A stretch of 64,000 nucleotides of DNA. Origin: SHZI01 sp964407855. GTDB taxonomy: Bacteria > Pseudomonadota > Gammaproteobacteria > Steroidobacterales > GCA-2729495. The notes under the pieces were generated by a model. That model had not been told where the DNA came from. It ran no database searches and saw only the letters and a program-made list of their open reading frames with translations. The DNA is taken from positions 3,596 to 67,595 of the forward strand of contig CAYOXI010000005.1 of the NCBI GenBank assembly GCA_964407855.1, written 5' to 3'. The position numbers were made by a program, and so were the translations under genes. The number at the start of each line of letters is the position of its first letter. Position 1 is the stretch's first letter. Below are positions 35,218 through 45,293 of the stretch, piece by piece.

Positions 35218-35790
35218 GTGGGAGCAACCGTACAAGGTGGCCTGCGTGCCCTGCGCGAGCACCCGTTCGACCTGCTCCAGGAACTGGAGCGGCGAGCCCG
35301 CGCGGCTGCGGCCGGGGCTCTCGGTGACGAGGACTGCATCAGCGAGTGGGTCGGGATCGGGTTCCGGCTGGGGAGCGAGCGCTTCGTGGTTGCCCGCGAG
35401 GAAGTCCGGGAAATCCTGATGGTGCCGCCGGCCATTACCCGGGTTCCTGGTGCGAGGCCGTGGGTGCGGGGTCTGGCCAACGTCCGGGGGCACCTGCTGC
35501 CGGTCACCGACCTCCGGGAGTTCCTGGGGTCCGGCGTGGGCGGTTCGGACCGGACGGCCCGGGCGCTGGTGGCCCACAGCAGCGAGTTTCCGGTGGGGCT
35601 GATCGTTGACGAGGTGTTCGGCTTCCGACGTTTCCTCGACCGGGAACTGACTTCGGAGACGCCGTCGACGGCGATCCGCGCCGACCGTTTCCTGGCCGGG
35701 ACCTTCCGCCGCGGGGCGGAGGTCTGGCCGGTGTTCAGCCTGGCCAGACTGCTGGATGCCCGGGAATTCCAGCGCGCGGCCGGTGAGTAA
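35218..35790 (+). CDS. pilI: CheW-like adaptor PilI
   Basis: A 190-residue CheW-domain protein that should couple PilJ to ChpA. ALREHPFDLLQELERRAR at the N-terminus is the PilI signature; the CheW fold follows with FRLGSERFVVAREEVREIL, VRGLANVRGHLLPVTDL and GLIVDEVFGFR. The start is a GTG at 35218, 14 bp after the pilH stop, with GGGAGG just upstream; no ATG occurs near the conserved start. Confidence 0.93.
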   Translation: MGATVQGGLRALREHPFDLLQELERRARAAAAGALGDEDCISEWVGIGFRLGSERFVVAREEVREILMVPPAITRVPGARPWVRGLANVRGHLLPVTDLREFLGSGVGGSDRTARALVAHSSEFPVGLIVDEVFGFRRFLDRELTSETPSTAIRADRFLAGTFRRGAEVWPVFSLARLLDAREFQRAAGE

Positions 35791-35817
35791 ATTTCGCAGG
35801 AACAGAGCGAGTCGAAC

Positions 35818-37926
35818 ATGACAGAACAGTCTGGTGGAATGCGCCTCCTGCCGGCCCTCGGGGCCGGCCTGGTCGTCGTCCTCGTTGCAGCCCTCGCGCT
35901 GGTCCTGCTGAAGCCGGGTGACACGGCACGTGGTGCGGCCCCGGTCCCGGGCGCTGCGGCCTTTGCCGAGGCCCATGCCGCCTACCGGCTGGCCGGCGGG
36001 GCGCTCCGGGGCGAGACCGCGGCCTTCGATGCGCTGGCCGAGGCCGAGGCCCGGCTGGGCGCTGCCGACCTGTCCGGCGTCGCTGCGGGGGACCGCCGCC
36101 AGCTCGAGCAGGTGCGCAGCAGCCTGGTGACCATTCTCGGTGGCCGGGCGGAGCTCGTCGGTCTCCGGGCCGCGGCCGACCGGGCCGACCGGATCTTCCC
36201 GCTGCTGGCCACCCAGATCGAGGCGCTCGCCGCGTCAGGCACGCTGCGGACCCAGCCCGGGACCATCGCCCAGCTGGAGCGCCTGCGGGCGCTGGCCGAC
36301 GGCATCCGTCGCGACCTGCGGGGACTCTCCGCAGGTACGCTGTTCGCAGCAGGCCAGAACCCGGCCCTGCTCGACGCCGACATGGTCATGGGGCGCATCG
36401 TGCGGGGTTTCGCCGAGGGTGATGCGGAACTGGGCCTGCGGCCGGTGGCCGGCGCAGATGCCATTGCCGCGCTGGATGGCGTCCGCCAGCAGGCCGGGGA
36501 TCTCAGCAAGACGTTGCGGGATGTGCTCGCCAGCGGCGACCGCCTTGGCGCCCTCGCGCAGTCGATGGCGCAGCTGGAGGGTCAGGTGGCCGCGCTGCCG
36601 GTCGGGGGGGTGGCAGCCACCGCGACGACCACCACCAGCCTGGCCAGCATGGTCACGGCCGGACTGCTGGCCCTGGGGCTGGGCCTCGCCCTGACCATGG
36701 TCTGGATCTACAAGCGCCTCGCGGACACCCGCGCCGCCACGGCCCGGCAGACGGCCCAGAGCGAACGCAACCAGCAGGCCATCCTCACGCTGCTGGATGA
36801 GATGAGCAGCCTCGCCGATGGTGACCTGACCGTCCACGCGACAGTCACTGAGGACATCACCGGCGCCATTGCCGATTCCATCAACTACGCCATTGAGGCG
36901 CTGCGGGAACTGGTCACGACCATCAACGAGAGCGCGATCCTTGTGGACGGCGCAGCCAAGCAGACCGAGAACTCCGCCCGGCAGCTGGCGGCTGCCAGCG
37001 AGGCCCAGTCCAAGCAGATTGAATCAGCCTCGCGGGCCATCAACCGGATGGCGTCCTCGATCGAGGAGGTTTCGGGCAATGCCGAACGCTCCTCAGACGT
37101 GGCCCGGCACTCCGTGGACGTGGCCCACAAGGGCGGCGACGCTGTGCGGCGCACCATCGAAGGGATGAACGCAATCCGCGAGACCATCCAGGAGACCTCG
37201 AAGCGCATCAAGCGCCTCGGTGAGAGCTCCCAGGAGATCGGCAACATCGTCGAGCTGATCAATGACATCGCTGACCAGACCAACATCCTGGCCCTGAACG
37301 CCGCCATCCAGGCCTCGATGGCCGGCGAGGCAGGCCGCGGCTTTGCGGTGGTGGCCGACGAAGTCCAGCGCCTTGCCGAACGGTCGGCCAACGCCACCAA
37401 GCAGATCGAGTTCCTGGTGCGGACCATCCAGGCCGATACCAACGAGGCGATCGTGTCCATGGAGCGCAGCACGACCGACGTGGTCGGGGGCGCCCTGCTG
37501 GCCGAGAATGCCGGTGCCGCGCTGGAGGAAATCGAGCAGGTTTCCAACCAGATCGCGGCCCTGGTCCAGAACATCTCGAGCTCCGCCCGGGAGCAGGGCA
37601 AGGCGGCGTCGGCCGTCACCCGCAGCATGGACGTCCTGCAGGAAATCAATTCCGAGACGGCGGCCAGCACCAGCGCCACGACCAGTGCCATCAGCAAGCT
37701 GTCGGAGCTGGCCAGTCAGCTCCGGCGGTCGGTTGCCGGCTTTCGTCTGCCGCCCGTCGCGACGATGACCACCCGCGGGGGTGCGGCCGCGAGAGCTGCC
37801 GCCAACCCGTCCAACGTGGTTGGCCATGCCGAAGACGATGAGCCGGCTCTCGACGGCGGCGTCGTCCACGGTGATGCCACCCGCTTTGCCGAGCCGGTGT
37901 CCTTCGTGAGCAAGCGCTCCGCCTGA
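35818..37926 (+). CDS. pilJ: Methyl-accepting chemotaxis protein PilJ
   Basis: A 702-residue transducer of the Chp system. Membrane helices are near 10-32 and 278-300, with a type IV pili-type periplasmic domain of about 240 residues between them. A HAMP-like segment leads to the signalling helix bundle; the hairpin tip reads INDIADQTNILALNAAIQAS and EAGRGFAVVADEVQRLAERS. It should sense pilus retraction or surface contact and control ChpA. It ends 2 bp before chpA. Confidence 0.95.
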   Translation: MTEQSGGMRLLPALGAGLVVVLVAALALVLLKPGDTARGAAPVPGAAAFAEAHAAYRLAGGALRGETAAFDALAEAEARLGAADLSGVAAGDRRQLEQVRSSLVTILGGRAELVGLRAAADRADRIFPLLATQIEALAASGTLRTQPGTIAQLERLRALADGIRRDLRGLSAGTLFAAGQNPALLDADMVMGRIVRGFAEGDAELGLRPVAGADAIAALDGVRQQAGDLSKTLRDVLASGDRLGALAQSMAQLEGQVAALPVGGVAATATTTTSLASMVTAGLLALGLGLALTMVWIYKRLADTRAATARQTAQSERNQQAILTLLDEMSSLADGDLTVHATVTEDITGAIADSINYAIEALRELVTTINESAILVDGAAKQTENSARQLAAASEAQSKQIESASRAINRMASSIEEVSGNAERSSDVARHSVDVAHKGGDAVRRTIEGMNAIRETIQETSKRIKRLGESSQEIGNIVELINDIADQTNILALNAAIQASMAGEAGRGFAVVADEVQRLAERSANATKQIEFLVRTIQADTNEAIVSMERSTTDVVGGALLAENAGAALEEIEQVSNQIAALVQNISSSAREQGKAASAVTRSMDVLQEINSETAASTSATTSAISKLSELASQLRRSVAGFRLPPVATMTTRGGAAARAAANPSNVVGHAEDDEPALDGGVVHGDATRFAEPVSFVSKRSA

Positions 37927-37928
37927 CC

Positions 37929-40900
37929 GTGGCCGCAATCCCCGGGCAGGAACTGATGGCCGATCCGGCACCACAGCCGTTGCAGGTGGTCGCGGAGGAG
38001 CTGGCCGTCACCCTCAACGAGGCGCGCGCCCTGCTCGAGCAGTTCGCCGAGGGCGATACCGGCGGTGAGCCCGTCGAGCGCTGCGTGGCCCTGCTGCATT
38101 CCGCCCGCGGTGTACTCCAGATCACCGAGACCTGGGGCGCGAGCCTGCTGGCCGAGGAGATGGAGCAGACCTGTCGTCATCTGCTGAAGATCCGCCGGGA
38201 CGGGCCGACCGCGGACGTCATCGAGGCGCTCTCCCGCGCCGCTGTCCAGCTGCCGGCCTATGTCGAACGGCTCCGGGACGGCGGACGCGATGTCCCGCTG
38301 GTGCTGCTGCCACTGCTCAACGACCTGCGGGCGGCCCGGGGTCGTCCCCTGCTGTCCGAGAGCACGCTGCTGCTGCTGAATGTGGCCCCAGGCGCGAATG
38401 GCCAGCCCCGCGGACGCGCTCTCGACGGCCGGGCGTCGTCCCGGACCACACCGCCCCGGTCCGCCTCCGGCGAGGAGGTGGCCTCGCTGGCCCGGGCCCT
38501 GCGTCCCCGCTTCCAGCTGGCCCTGCTCGGCTGGATCCGTGGCGATGGCGGCGCCGATGCTGTGGCCCGCCTGCAGGAGGTGGTTGGCCGCCTCGAAGGT
38601 GCCGCTGCCAGTGATGTGGTGCACCAGTTGTGGTGGGTGACCGGCGGCGTTCTTGAGGCACTGGCCGATCGCGGCCTGGAGTCCGGGGTCTCCGTCAAGC
38701 GCCTGATCGGCCAGGCCGACCGGGAGATGAAGCGCCTGCACACCCTTGGTGAGCGCAAGTTCGCGGCGCAGCCGCCCGTCGACCTGGTGAACAACCTCCT
38801 CTATTACGTCGCCCGGGCCACCAGCAACGGTCCCCGGGTCAGCGCCATCCGCGAGGCCTTCAATCTCTCGGGGCTGATCCCGGGCGATGAGCAGATCGAG
38901 CAGGCCCGCCAGAGCCTCGCCGCACCCTCCGTCAAGCTGATGCAGACGGTTGCCGCGGCGATCCGGGATGACCTCGCCCGCGTCAAGGACGTGCTGGACA
39001 TCTATGTGCGTACCGGCATGGAACGCATCGAGGAACTGGCTCCCCAGGTGGAGCTGCTGAAGAAGATCGGGGACACCCTGGGCGTACTGGGCCTCGGCGA
39101 CCTGCGGGAGATCGTGCAGACCCGCCGTACAGACCTCGAGAATCTCGTCGGTCGCAACGAGCAGCCTGACGAGGCGGCGCTGGTGGCCATGGCTACGGCA
39201 CTGCTGCAGGTGGAGGACCGGCTCGAGCAGCAGCTGATCGGACTGATCGTGCCCGACGGTGCCGGCCCGTCGACTGGTGCCGCTGACCGGGAAGACCCGG
39301 ACCGGGCTGCCGTGACCCAGGTGGTGATGCGGGAGTGCCTCTCCAACCTGGCGCGGGTCAAGGAAGCCATCACGCTGGTTACCGAGCGGGCCGGGGACGG
39401 CACCGCGCTGGACGCCATCCCGAGCCTGCTCCGCGGCATCACCGCCGCGTTGCTCATGGTCGAGAAGGACCAGGCGGGACGCATTGCCGAACGGATCGCG
39501 GTGGCTGCCAGCGAGGTGGTGCAGCGGAGCGGCGGGGACGAGGCACGGGTTGCGCTCGAACGCCTGGCCGATGCGATCGTGAGCCTGGAGTACTACATGG
39601 AGACCCTCCAGGCCGGTCGCCGGGCGCCCGACTGGATGCTCGACAACGCAGGCCGCAGCCTCGACGCGCTCGTGCTGCCGGCCGCCCGCTCCGGTCCGGT
39701 GCTGGACGACGTCGTGGCAGCGGTGGACCTGCCCGCCACCCTCGTCATCGAACGTCCGGCCGCTGTTGAAGCGCCGCCGCCGCCCCGCCTGCCGTCGTCG
39801 CAGCGCCCGGTGGTCACGGACCAGGGTGCCGGGATCGATCCGGAGATCCTCGAGCTCTTCATCGAGGAAGCCCGGGAAGCCATCGAATCCATCAACGTGC
39901 ATTTCCCGGCCTGGGAATTGGACGAGGGCGAGCGGGAGTCCCTGCTGGTGCTACGGCGCGCCTTCCACACGCTGAAGGGCAGCGGGCGGATGGTCGGTGC
40001 CGAACTCATCGGTGATTTCTGCTGGAGCGTCGAGCACCTGCTGAATCGCCTCATCGACGGCACTCTGCAGCGCCAGCCTGCGATCGTGACCTTCCTCCGG
40101 CGGGCCATCCCCGCCGTTGGCGAGCTGCTGGAGCAGCTGGAGGTCGGGCAGCCGCCGGCCAGCGACATCGCTGCCGTGATGGCCGAGGCCGAAGTCCTCG
40201 CGCGGCCCGCGCCGGCCGCCGAACCCGAGGCGCCCGCTGGCAGCGAGGATGTCACCGAGTTGCTGCCGATACCCGAACTGGACGGGGCACTCGCGCAGTC
40301 CACCCTGGCACCGGCTGGCGGGGAGCCAGAAGCGGTGTCGGGCGGGGATACAGACGCCACCCTGGTGGCTCGGCTCCCCGAAGGGTTCCTGCCGCCGCTC
40401 GGGCCGGACGATGCGACGCTGATCGCCTCACTGCCGCCGATCATCCCCGCCGCGTCGGCCATGGACCCGGTACTGCTGGACATCCTGTCGCGGGAAGTAA
40501 CGCTGCACCTGGCCGTGCTCCGCGACTTCACGGCGCGGACTGCAGAGGCGCTGGCCCAGCCGCTGCCGGAACGCGTGTTCCGCGCCTGCCACACGCTGCA
40601 GGGCAGCCTGACGATGGCCGGCGTGACCGAGGCAGTCGAGGTGGCCGCCACGCTCAACGATCTGATGGGCGTGCTGCACGCGGCCCATCTGCCGGCCGAC
40701 GCGCCGGTGATCGCCGCCGCGGGCGAAGCCGCCGATGTGGTTGCCGCGATCGTTGACCGGCTCGGCGATGCAACGCTGCCGGAGAGGGACACCAGCGCCA
40801 TCACCGGTCAGCTGCATCTGCTGCTGGCAGCTGCGACGGAACGGGCCGCAGCCCTGTCCGTGGAGGCGCCGGATTCGGGCACCATCTCCATCGAAGTACC

Positions 40901-43580
40901 CGGACTCAGCGAACTGGACTTCCAGCAGGCCGCCGATGAACTCGCCGATGCGGCACCCTGGTCCGGCGACGGCGCTGATGGTGAGGTGGCTGCCGAAGAC
41001 GCCGCCGCCGGAGAGCTGCCGCCTCCGCCACCCATTGCGGCCAGTGTCCCGTTGCCACCACCGCCTGCCAAAACCCCGTCCGCACCGGCGTCCCTGCAGT
41101 GGGATCCTGAGCTGGCCGCGATCTTCTCGGAAGAGGCAGGCGAGCTGCTGGAAGGCTGCGACGCCGCAGTCGCCCGCCTGGCGGCCAACGAATACCCGGA
41201 GCAGGCGCTCGCGGAGCTCCAGCGCGCCCTGCATACCCTCAAGGGTGGCGCCCGCATGGCGGGCCTGTTCCCGATGGGTGATCTGAGCCATGAACTGGAA
41301 ACCCTGCTGCTCCGGATCAGCGACGGCCAGCTGGCCCGCTCCGACCACAGCTCGGTCGTCGTCCAGGCGGCACTCGACGAGCTGCATGCCCTGCGCGACG
41401 GGATCACATCCGGCGTACAGGTGGAGCCGTCCCCGGGCTTGATGGCCCGGCTGGCAGCTGCGCAGCGGGGCGAGACAGCCGACCCGGTACCCGCGACTCC
41501 GGAGCCCGTGGCCGTAGAGCCGGAGGTGGCGCCGGAGCCAGAGCGCCAATCTGCGCCCGAAGCCGAAGCCCCAGCGGAAGCCGCAGCCGACTTCGAGGCG
41601 ATGCCAACGCCCGAAGCCGCCTACCTGCCGCTGCCGCCTGCGGTGCCGCCGGCTCTGGAGCGTCTTGAGGAACTGGCCCGGGCGCTGGAGGCGCCGCCCC
41701 AGGCGGATGGCGCCCCGGCCGATGCCGAGCCAGCCCGCGTGGCCGGCATGGGCGAACGCCGCGCCGAGGCCCGCGACTTTGCCCGGGTCGAGTCAGCCGT
41801 GCTGGAGCAGCTGCTGAACGGGGCCGGCGAGATCAGCATCGCGAACTCCCGGCTCACCCAGCAGCTGTCGCAGATCCAGTTCCACCTCGACGAGCTGAAC
41901 CAGACAGTTGTCCGCCTGAGGGACCAGCTGCGCAAGCTGGAGATGGAGACCGAAGCGCAGATCCTCTATCGCCACCAGTCCGAAGATGCGGGCAAGTCGG
42001 ATTTCGATCCCCTCGAGCTCGACCGCTACTCGAGCATCCAGCAGTTGTCCCGGGCGCTGGCGGAGACGGCCAGCGATGTCAGCAGCCTCAAGGACCTGCT
42101 CCAGAACCTGAGTGCGGACACCGAAGGCCTGCTGGTGCAGCAGGCCCGTACGGCCACCGAGCTGCAGGACCAGCTCATGCGCACGCGCATGGTGCCCTTC
42201 GACCAGCACGGGTCGCGGCTGTCCCGGCTGGTGCGCCAGACAGCGAAGGAGCACGGCCGGCTCGCGGATCTCAGCATCGTGGGCAGCGGCGACCTGGACC
42301 GGCAGGTGCTGGAAAAGATGCTCCCGCCCTTCGAGCACATGCTGCGCAACTCCGTCATCCACGGCCTGGAATCCCCGGCGGAGCGGGAGGCGCTTGGCAA
42401 GCCCCCTGCCGGGACGATCCGCATCGCGATCCGCCGGGAAGGCGCTGAGGTGGTCATCGATATTGCCGACGACGGCCGGGGCCTGGACGTGGTGGCCATC
42501 CGCCGCAAGGCGGTCGAACTCGGCTTCGTGGACCGGGACACGCCGCTGACCGATGAGGAGGCCATGCAGTTCATCCTGCGCTCTGGCTTCAGCACGGCGG
42601 ACCAGCTCACGCAGGCCGCCGGCCGGGGCATCGGCATGGACGTAGTGGCCAACCAGGTGGCGAAGCTGGGTGGCACGCTGTCCATCGCGTCCCGACGGGG
42701 CCGGGGCACCACCTTCACGTTGCGCCTGCCCTTTACGCTGGCGGTCACCCAGGCGCTGATCGTCCGTGCGGCCAACGAACTGTTTGCGCTGCCACTGCCC
42801 ACTGTCGAGGGCATCATCCGCATCTCCCGTTCGGAGTTTCGTGACCGCATGGCGCAGGCGGAGCCCTGCATCGACTACGGCGGCCAGCGCTACGCCTTCC
42901 GGCACCTCGGCCAGTTCCTGGGACTCGGCCCGTCCCGGCTGCCCGACGAACTGGAGCGGATCTCCATCATCCTGGTGCGGGCGGGCGAGAACTCCACGGC
43001 GCTGGTCACCGACGAGATGCTGGACAGCCGCGAGATCGTCGTGAAGCCCGTCGGGGCCCAGCTGGCCACCATCCGCGGTATCTCGGGCGCCACTATCCTG
43101 GGCGACGGCCGGATCGTGATCATCCTGGATGTGGGCGCACTGGTGCGCTCGTCCCGCCCGTCACCGGATGCGCCGCTGCCGGTGATCGAGCCGGACAAGA
43201 CCCAGACGCTCGCGCTGGTGGTGGATGATTCCATCACGATGCGCCGGGTGACCCAGCGGCTGCTCGAGCGCAACGGCTTCCGGGTGGTGACGGCGAAGGA
43301 CGGCGTGGAGGCGGTTGGCGTGCTTCAGGAGCACCGGCCGGACATCATCCTGCTGGATGTCGAGATGCCGCGGATGGACGGCTACGAGTTTGCCCGCCAC
43401 GTGCGCAACAACCCGGATACGGTCAGCATTCCGATCATCATGGTGACCTCCCGGGTCAGCGACAAGCACCGCGCCCGGGCCATCGAGATCGGCGTCAACG
43501 ACTACCTGGGCAAGCCTTACCAGGAGCGGGAGCTGGTCGAGGCCGTCCAGCAGCTGCTGGCCTTCAGTCGGAGCGTGTGA
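37929..43580 (+). CDS. chpA: Hybrid chemosensory histidine kinase ChpA
   Basis: A 1883-residue CheA-type kinase for type IV pilus control. Likely Hpt domains are centred on H57 (LLHSARGV, degenerate), H680 (FHTLKGSGR), H888 (CHTLQGSLT) and H1102 (LHTLKGGAR). The dimerisation region near 1285 is followed by the HATPase domain with N-box N1474 (EHMLRNSVIHG), DDGRGLD and GRGIGMDVVANQV, then a CheW-like domain and a C-terminal receiver with D1810 (ILLDVEMPRMDGYE). Pseudomonas ChpA is about 2470 residues with more Hpt modules, so this is a shorter form. GTG start at 37929; an ATG at 37956 is an alternative. Confidence 0.95.
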   Translation: MAAIPGQELMADPAPQPLQVVAEELAVTLNEARALLEQFAEGDTGGEPVERCVALLHSARGVLQITETWGASLLAEEMEQTCRHLLKIRRDGPTADVIEALSRAAVQLPAYVERLRDGGRDVPLVLLPLLNDLRAARGRPLLSESTLLLLNVAPGANGQPRGRALDGRASSRTTPPRSASGEEVASLARALRPRFQLALLGWIRGDGGADAVARLQEVVGRLEGAAASDVVHQLWWVTGGVLEALADRGLESGVSVKRLIGQADREMKRLHTLGERKFAAQPPVDLVNNLLYYVARATSNGPRVSAIREAFNLSGLIPGDEQIEQARQSLAAPSVKLMQTVAAAIRDDLARVKDVLDIYVRTGMERIEELAPQVELLKKIGDTLGVLGLGDLREIVQTRRTDLENLVGRNEQPDEAALVAMATALLQVEDRLEQQLIGLIVPDGAGPSTGAADREDPDRAAVTQVVMRECLSNLARVKEAITLVTERAGDGTALDAIPSLLRGITAALLMVEKDQAGRIAERIAVAASEVVQRSGGDEARVALERLADAIVSLEYYMETLQAGRRAPDWMLDNAGRSLDALVLPAARSGPVLDDVVAAVDLPATLVIERPAAVEAPPPPRLPSSQRPVVTDQGAGIDPEILELFIEEAREAIESINVHFPAWELDEGERESLLVLRRAFHTLKGSGRMVGAELIGDFCWSVEHLLNRLIDGTLQRQPAIVTFLRRAIPAVGELLEQLEVGQPPASDIAAVMAEAEVLARPAPAAEPEAPAGSEDVTELLPIPELDGALAQSTLAPAGGEPEAVSGGDTDATLVARLPEGFLPPLGPDDATLIASLPPIIPAASAMDPVLLDILSREVTLHLAVLRDFTARTAEALAQPLPERVFRACHTLQGSLTMAGVTEAVEVAATLNDLMGVLHAAHLPADAPVIAAAGEAADVVAAIVDRLGDATLPERDTSAITGQLHLLLAAATERAAALSVEAPDSGTISIEVPGLSELDFQQAADELADAAPWSGDGADGEVAAEDAAAGELPPPPPIAASVPLPPPPAKTPSAPASLQWDPELAAIFSEEAGELLEGCDAAVARLAANEYPEQALAELQRALHTLKGGARMAGLFPMGDLSHELETLLLRISDGQLARSDHSSVVVQAALDELHALRDGITSGVQVEPSPGLMARLAAAQRGETADPVPATPEPVAVEPEVAPEPERQSAPEAEAPAEAAADFEAMPTPEAAYLPLPPAVPPALERLEELARALEAPPQADGAPADAEPARVAGMGERRAEARDFARVESAVLEQLLNGAGEISIANSRLTQQLSQIQFHLDELNQTVVRLRDQLRKLEMETEAQILYRHQSEDAGKSDFDPLELDRYSSIQQLSRALAETASDVSSLKDLLQNLSADTEGLLVQQARTATELQDQLMRTRMVPFDQHGSRLSRLVRQTAKEHGRLADLSIVGSGDLDRQVLEKMLPPFEHMLRNSVIHGLESPAEREALGKPPAGTIRIAIRREGAEVVIDIADDGRGLDVVAIRRKAVELGFVDRDTPLTDEEAMQFILRSGFSTADQLTQAAGRGIGMDVVANQVAKLGGTLSIASRRGRGTTFTLRLPFTLAVTQALIVRAANELFALPLPTVEGIIRISRSEFRDRMAQAEPCIDYGGQRYAFRHLGQFLGLGPSRLPDELERISIILVRAGENSTALVTDEMLDSREIVVKPVGAQLATIRGISGATILGDGRIVIILDVGALVRSSRPSPDAPLPVIEPDKTQTLALVVDDSITMRRVTQRLLERNGFRVVTAKDGVEAVGVLQEHRPDIILLDVEMPRMDGYEFARHVRNNPDTVSIPIIMVTSRVSDKHRARAIEIGVNDYLGKPYQERELVEAVQQLLAFSRSV

Positions 43581-44071
43581 GCATGTCCACGGCCAACGAC
43601 GAGCTGTACAGCCTGCTGGTGCCGCTCAACCAGGAGCGGCTGCTGCTGCCCCGGACCTGCGTGGCCGAGGTGATCCGCTACGCGCCGCTGCAGGCCGAGG
43701 AGGCCGGTGGGCCGGGCTGGCTCAAGGGCTCCATCCAGTGGAACGAGCGCAGCGTGCCGGTGATCTCCTTCGAGGAACTGGCGGGCCTGACCTCCACCCC
43801 GCCGGGCGGCCGCACCCGGATTGCGATCATCAACGGCATCACCGGCCGCCTGCCGGGGGGCTGCTTCGGGATCATCGCCGAGGGTTTTCCCCAACTCGTA
43901 CGGGTCAACCGCGAGGTGTTGCAGCCTGCCGCTCGCCAGGCCTGGCCGGAAAACGGCCCGGTACTCTGCCAGGTGCGGATGATCAACGAATACCCGCTGA
44001 TCCCCGACCTGGAAGCCATCGAGAGGCTGCTGGATGAGGCGGCGAGTCCGGCGGAAGAAGTTCTGACGTAG
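43577..44071 (+). CDS. chpC: CheW-like adaptor ChpC
   Basis: A 164-residue CheW-domain protein: LYSLLVPLNQERLLLPRTCVAEVI, GWLKGSIQWNERSVPVISFE and FGIIAEGFPQLVRV. It takes the ChpC position at the end of the pil-chp cluster. The GTG at 43577 overlaps the chpA stop (GTGA); an ATG at 43583 is an alternative. The methyltransferase pilK and methylesterase chpB, present in the Pseudomonas cluster, are absent here. Confidence 0.88.
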   Translation: MSMSTANDELYSLLVPLNQERLLLPRTCVAEVIRYAPLQAEEAGGPGWLKGSIQWNERSVPVISFEELAGLTSTPPGGRTRIAIINGITGRLPGGCFGIIAEGFPQLVRVNREVLQPAARQAWPENGPVLCQVRMINEYPLIPDLEAIERLLDEAASPAEEVLT

Positions 44072-44118
44072 CGGCCGGCCGGGCACCCAAACAGGTGTCC
44101 CAGCATCACCGCGAGCTA

Positions 44119-44415
44119 TCACTGTCGCCTCCGCCAATATCCGGGCCGTCTACGACGATGCCCGATCGCGACGACGACGATCTCCTCCTGCGTTTGACGG
44201 TAGTAGATCCGGTAGGGGAATCTGGCAATCGGCCGGACACGAATATCGCCGCGTTCGCACTTGCCCGTCAGCGGAAAGGTGCGAACGAAGTGCAACGCAC
44301 GGCGAATCTCATGGATGGGTGCCCGGCCCAGGCCCCGCGCTTCCTGACGGCCGTTCCCGCGCTCGTATCCGTCGTTGTCAGGGCCACAGCGGAGGCGGCC
44401 CCCGCACGTCGCCAC
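44119..44415 (-). pseudogene. ParE/RelE-type toxin remnant
   Basis: The C-terminal 55 residues in this frame are convincing: IHEIRRALHFVRTFP, then RPIARFPYRIYYRQ, EIVVVAIGHRRRRPGYW, which is the ParE toxin core and its closing HxRRxPxYW. The N-terminal part (VATCGGRLRCGPDNDGYERG) matches the family poorly, only recovering at NDGYERGNGR. There is no ATG; a GTG at 44415 is the best start. No antitoxin gene lies upstream, where the sterol desaturase-like gene begins on the other strand. It looks like a decayed or truncated toxin of a lost ParDE pair. This fills the otherwise gene-free stretch 44072-44473. Confidence 0.6.
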
Positions 44416-44473
44416 TTTGGCAGTAACATCAGCGGCTCTACCTCCCTGGACGGGACAAGACCGCCACGCGCCA

Positions 44474-45283
44474 ATGAACTGGCAACCAGAATCCGAGCCC
44501 ACACTGCGCCTGGCAACCTTCGTCGCCGTCTTCGGCCTGATGGCCCTGTGGGAAGCTCTCGCGCCGCGCCGCGTATTGCCCGAGTCGCGGGGAAGTCGCT
44601 GGACCGGCAATCTTGGCATCTTCGTCGCCGGCGTCGTGGTTGGCCGGCTCGCCTTCCCGGCGGCTGCAGTCGGCGTCGCACTGCTGGCCGAACGGCATGA
44701 TCTCGGCCTGTTCCGGGCGGTGGGGCTACCGCCGGTGCTGGCCATCGTCACAGGGGTGATCCTGCTGGACCTCGTCATCTGGGCCCAGCACCGGCTGTTC
44801 CATGCCGTGCCACTGCTGTGGCGACTGCACCGGATGCATCACGCCGACACCGCCATCGACGTGACCACGGGCATCCGCTTTCATCCGCTGGAGATCCTGC
44901 TGTCGCTGCTGATCAAGGCGGTGGTCGTGGTCGCGCTGGGGGTGCCGGTATTGGCCGTGCTGATCTTCGAGGTACTGCTCAACGCCACCTCGATGTTCAA
45001 CCACAGCAATGTCCGGCTGGCCGTGCCGGTGGACCGCTGGTTGCGATGGCTGCTGGTGACGCCCGACATGCACCGGGTCCACCACTCCTGGCACAGGGAC
45101 GAGACGAACAGCAACTTTGGCTTCAACCTGCCCTGGTGGGACCGTCTGTTTGGTACCTACCGGGCGCAACCCCGGGACGGTCACGAGGGCATGACGATCG
45201 GTCTTGGTGAGTTCCGGGATCCGGCCGAGCAGCGCGTTGTCCGGCTGCTGACGCAGCCCTTCCGTCCGGCGGATCCGCAGTAG
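44474..45283 (+). CDS. Sterol desaturase/fatty acid hydroxylase family protein
   Basis: A 269-residue membrane di-iron protein. The three His boxes are visible: HRLFH, HRMHHAD and, after further helices, HRVHHSWH. An extra FNHSN lies between them. Hydrophobic segments near 10-30, 43-65, 75-100 and 140-170 fit four helices. The superfamily hydroxylates or desaturates fatty acids, sterols or carotenoids; the substrate here is unknown. It lies 10 bp before the molybdoenzyme gene on the same strand. Confidence 0.9.
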   Translation: MNWQPESEPTLRLATFVAVFGLMALWEALAPRRVLPESRGSRWTGNLGIFVAGVVVGRLAFPAAAVGVALLAERHDLGLFRAVGLPPVLAIVTGVILLDLVIWAQHRLFHAVPLLWRLHRMHHADTAIDVTTGIRFHPLEILLSLLIKAVVVVALGVPVLAVLIFEVLLNATSMFNHSNVRLAVPVDRWLRWLLVTPDMHRVHHSWHRDETNSNFGFNLPWWDRLFGTYRAQPRDGHEGMTIGLGEFRDPAEQRVVRLLTQPFRPADPQ

Positions 45284-45293
45284 ACTCACGATC

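Noticed and set aside
37716..39902. 728-aa minus-strand frame opposite pilJ/chpA
   Set aside because: Composition (His, Gly, Gln-rich) is that of antisense in a high-GC gene; chpA on the other strand is certain.
44375..45283. 302-aa version of the sterol desaturase-like gene starting at 44375
   Set aside because: The first 33 codons overlap the ParE remnant and lack hydrophobic or family character; MNWQPESEPTLRL at 44474 is the likely start.
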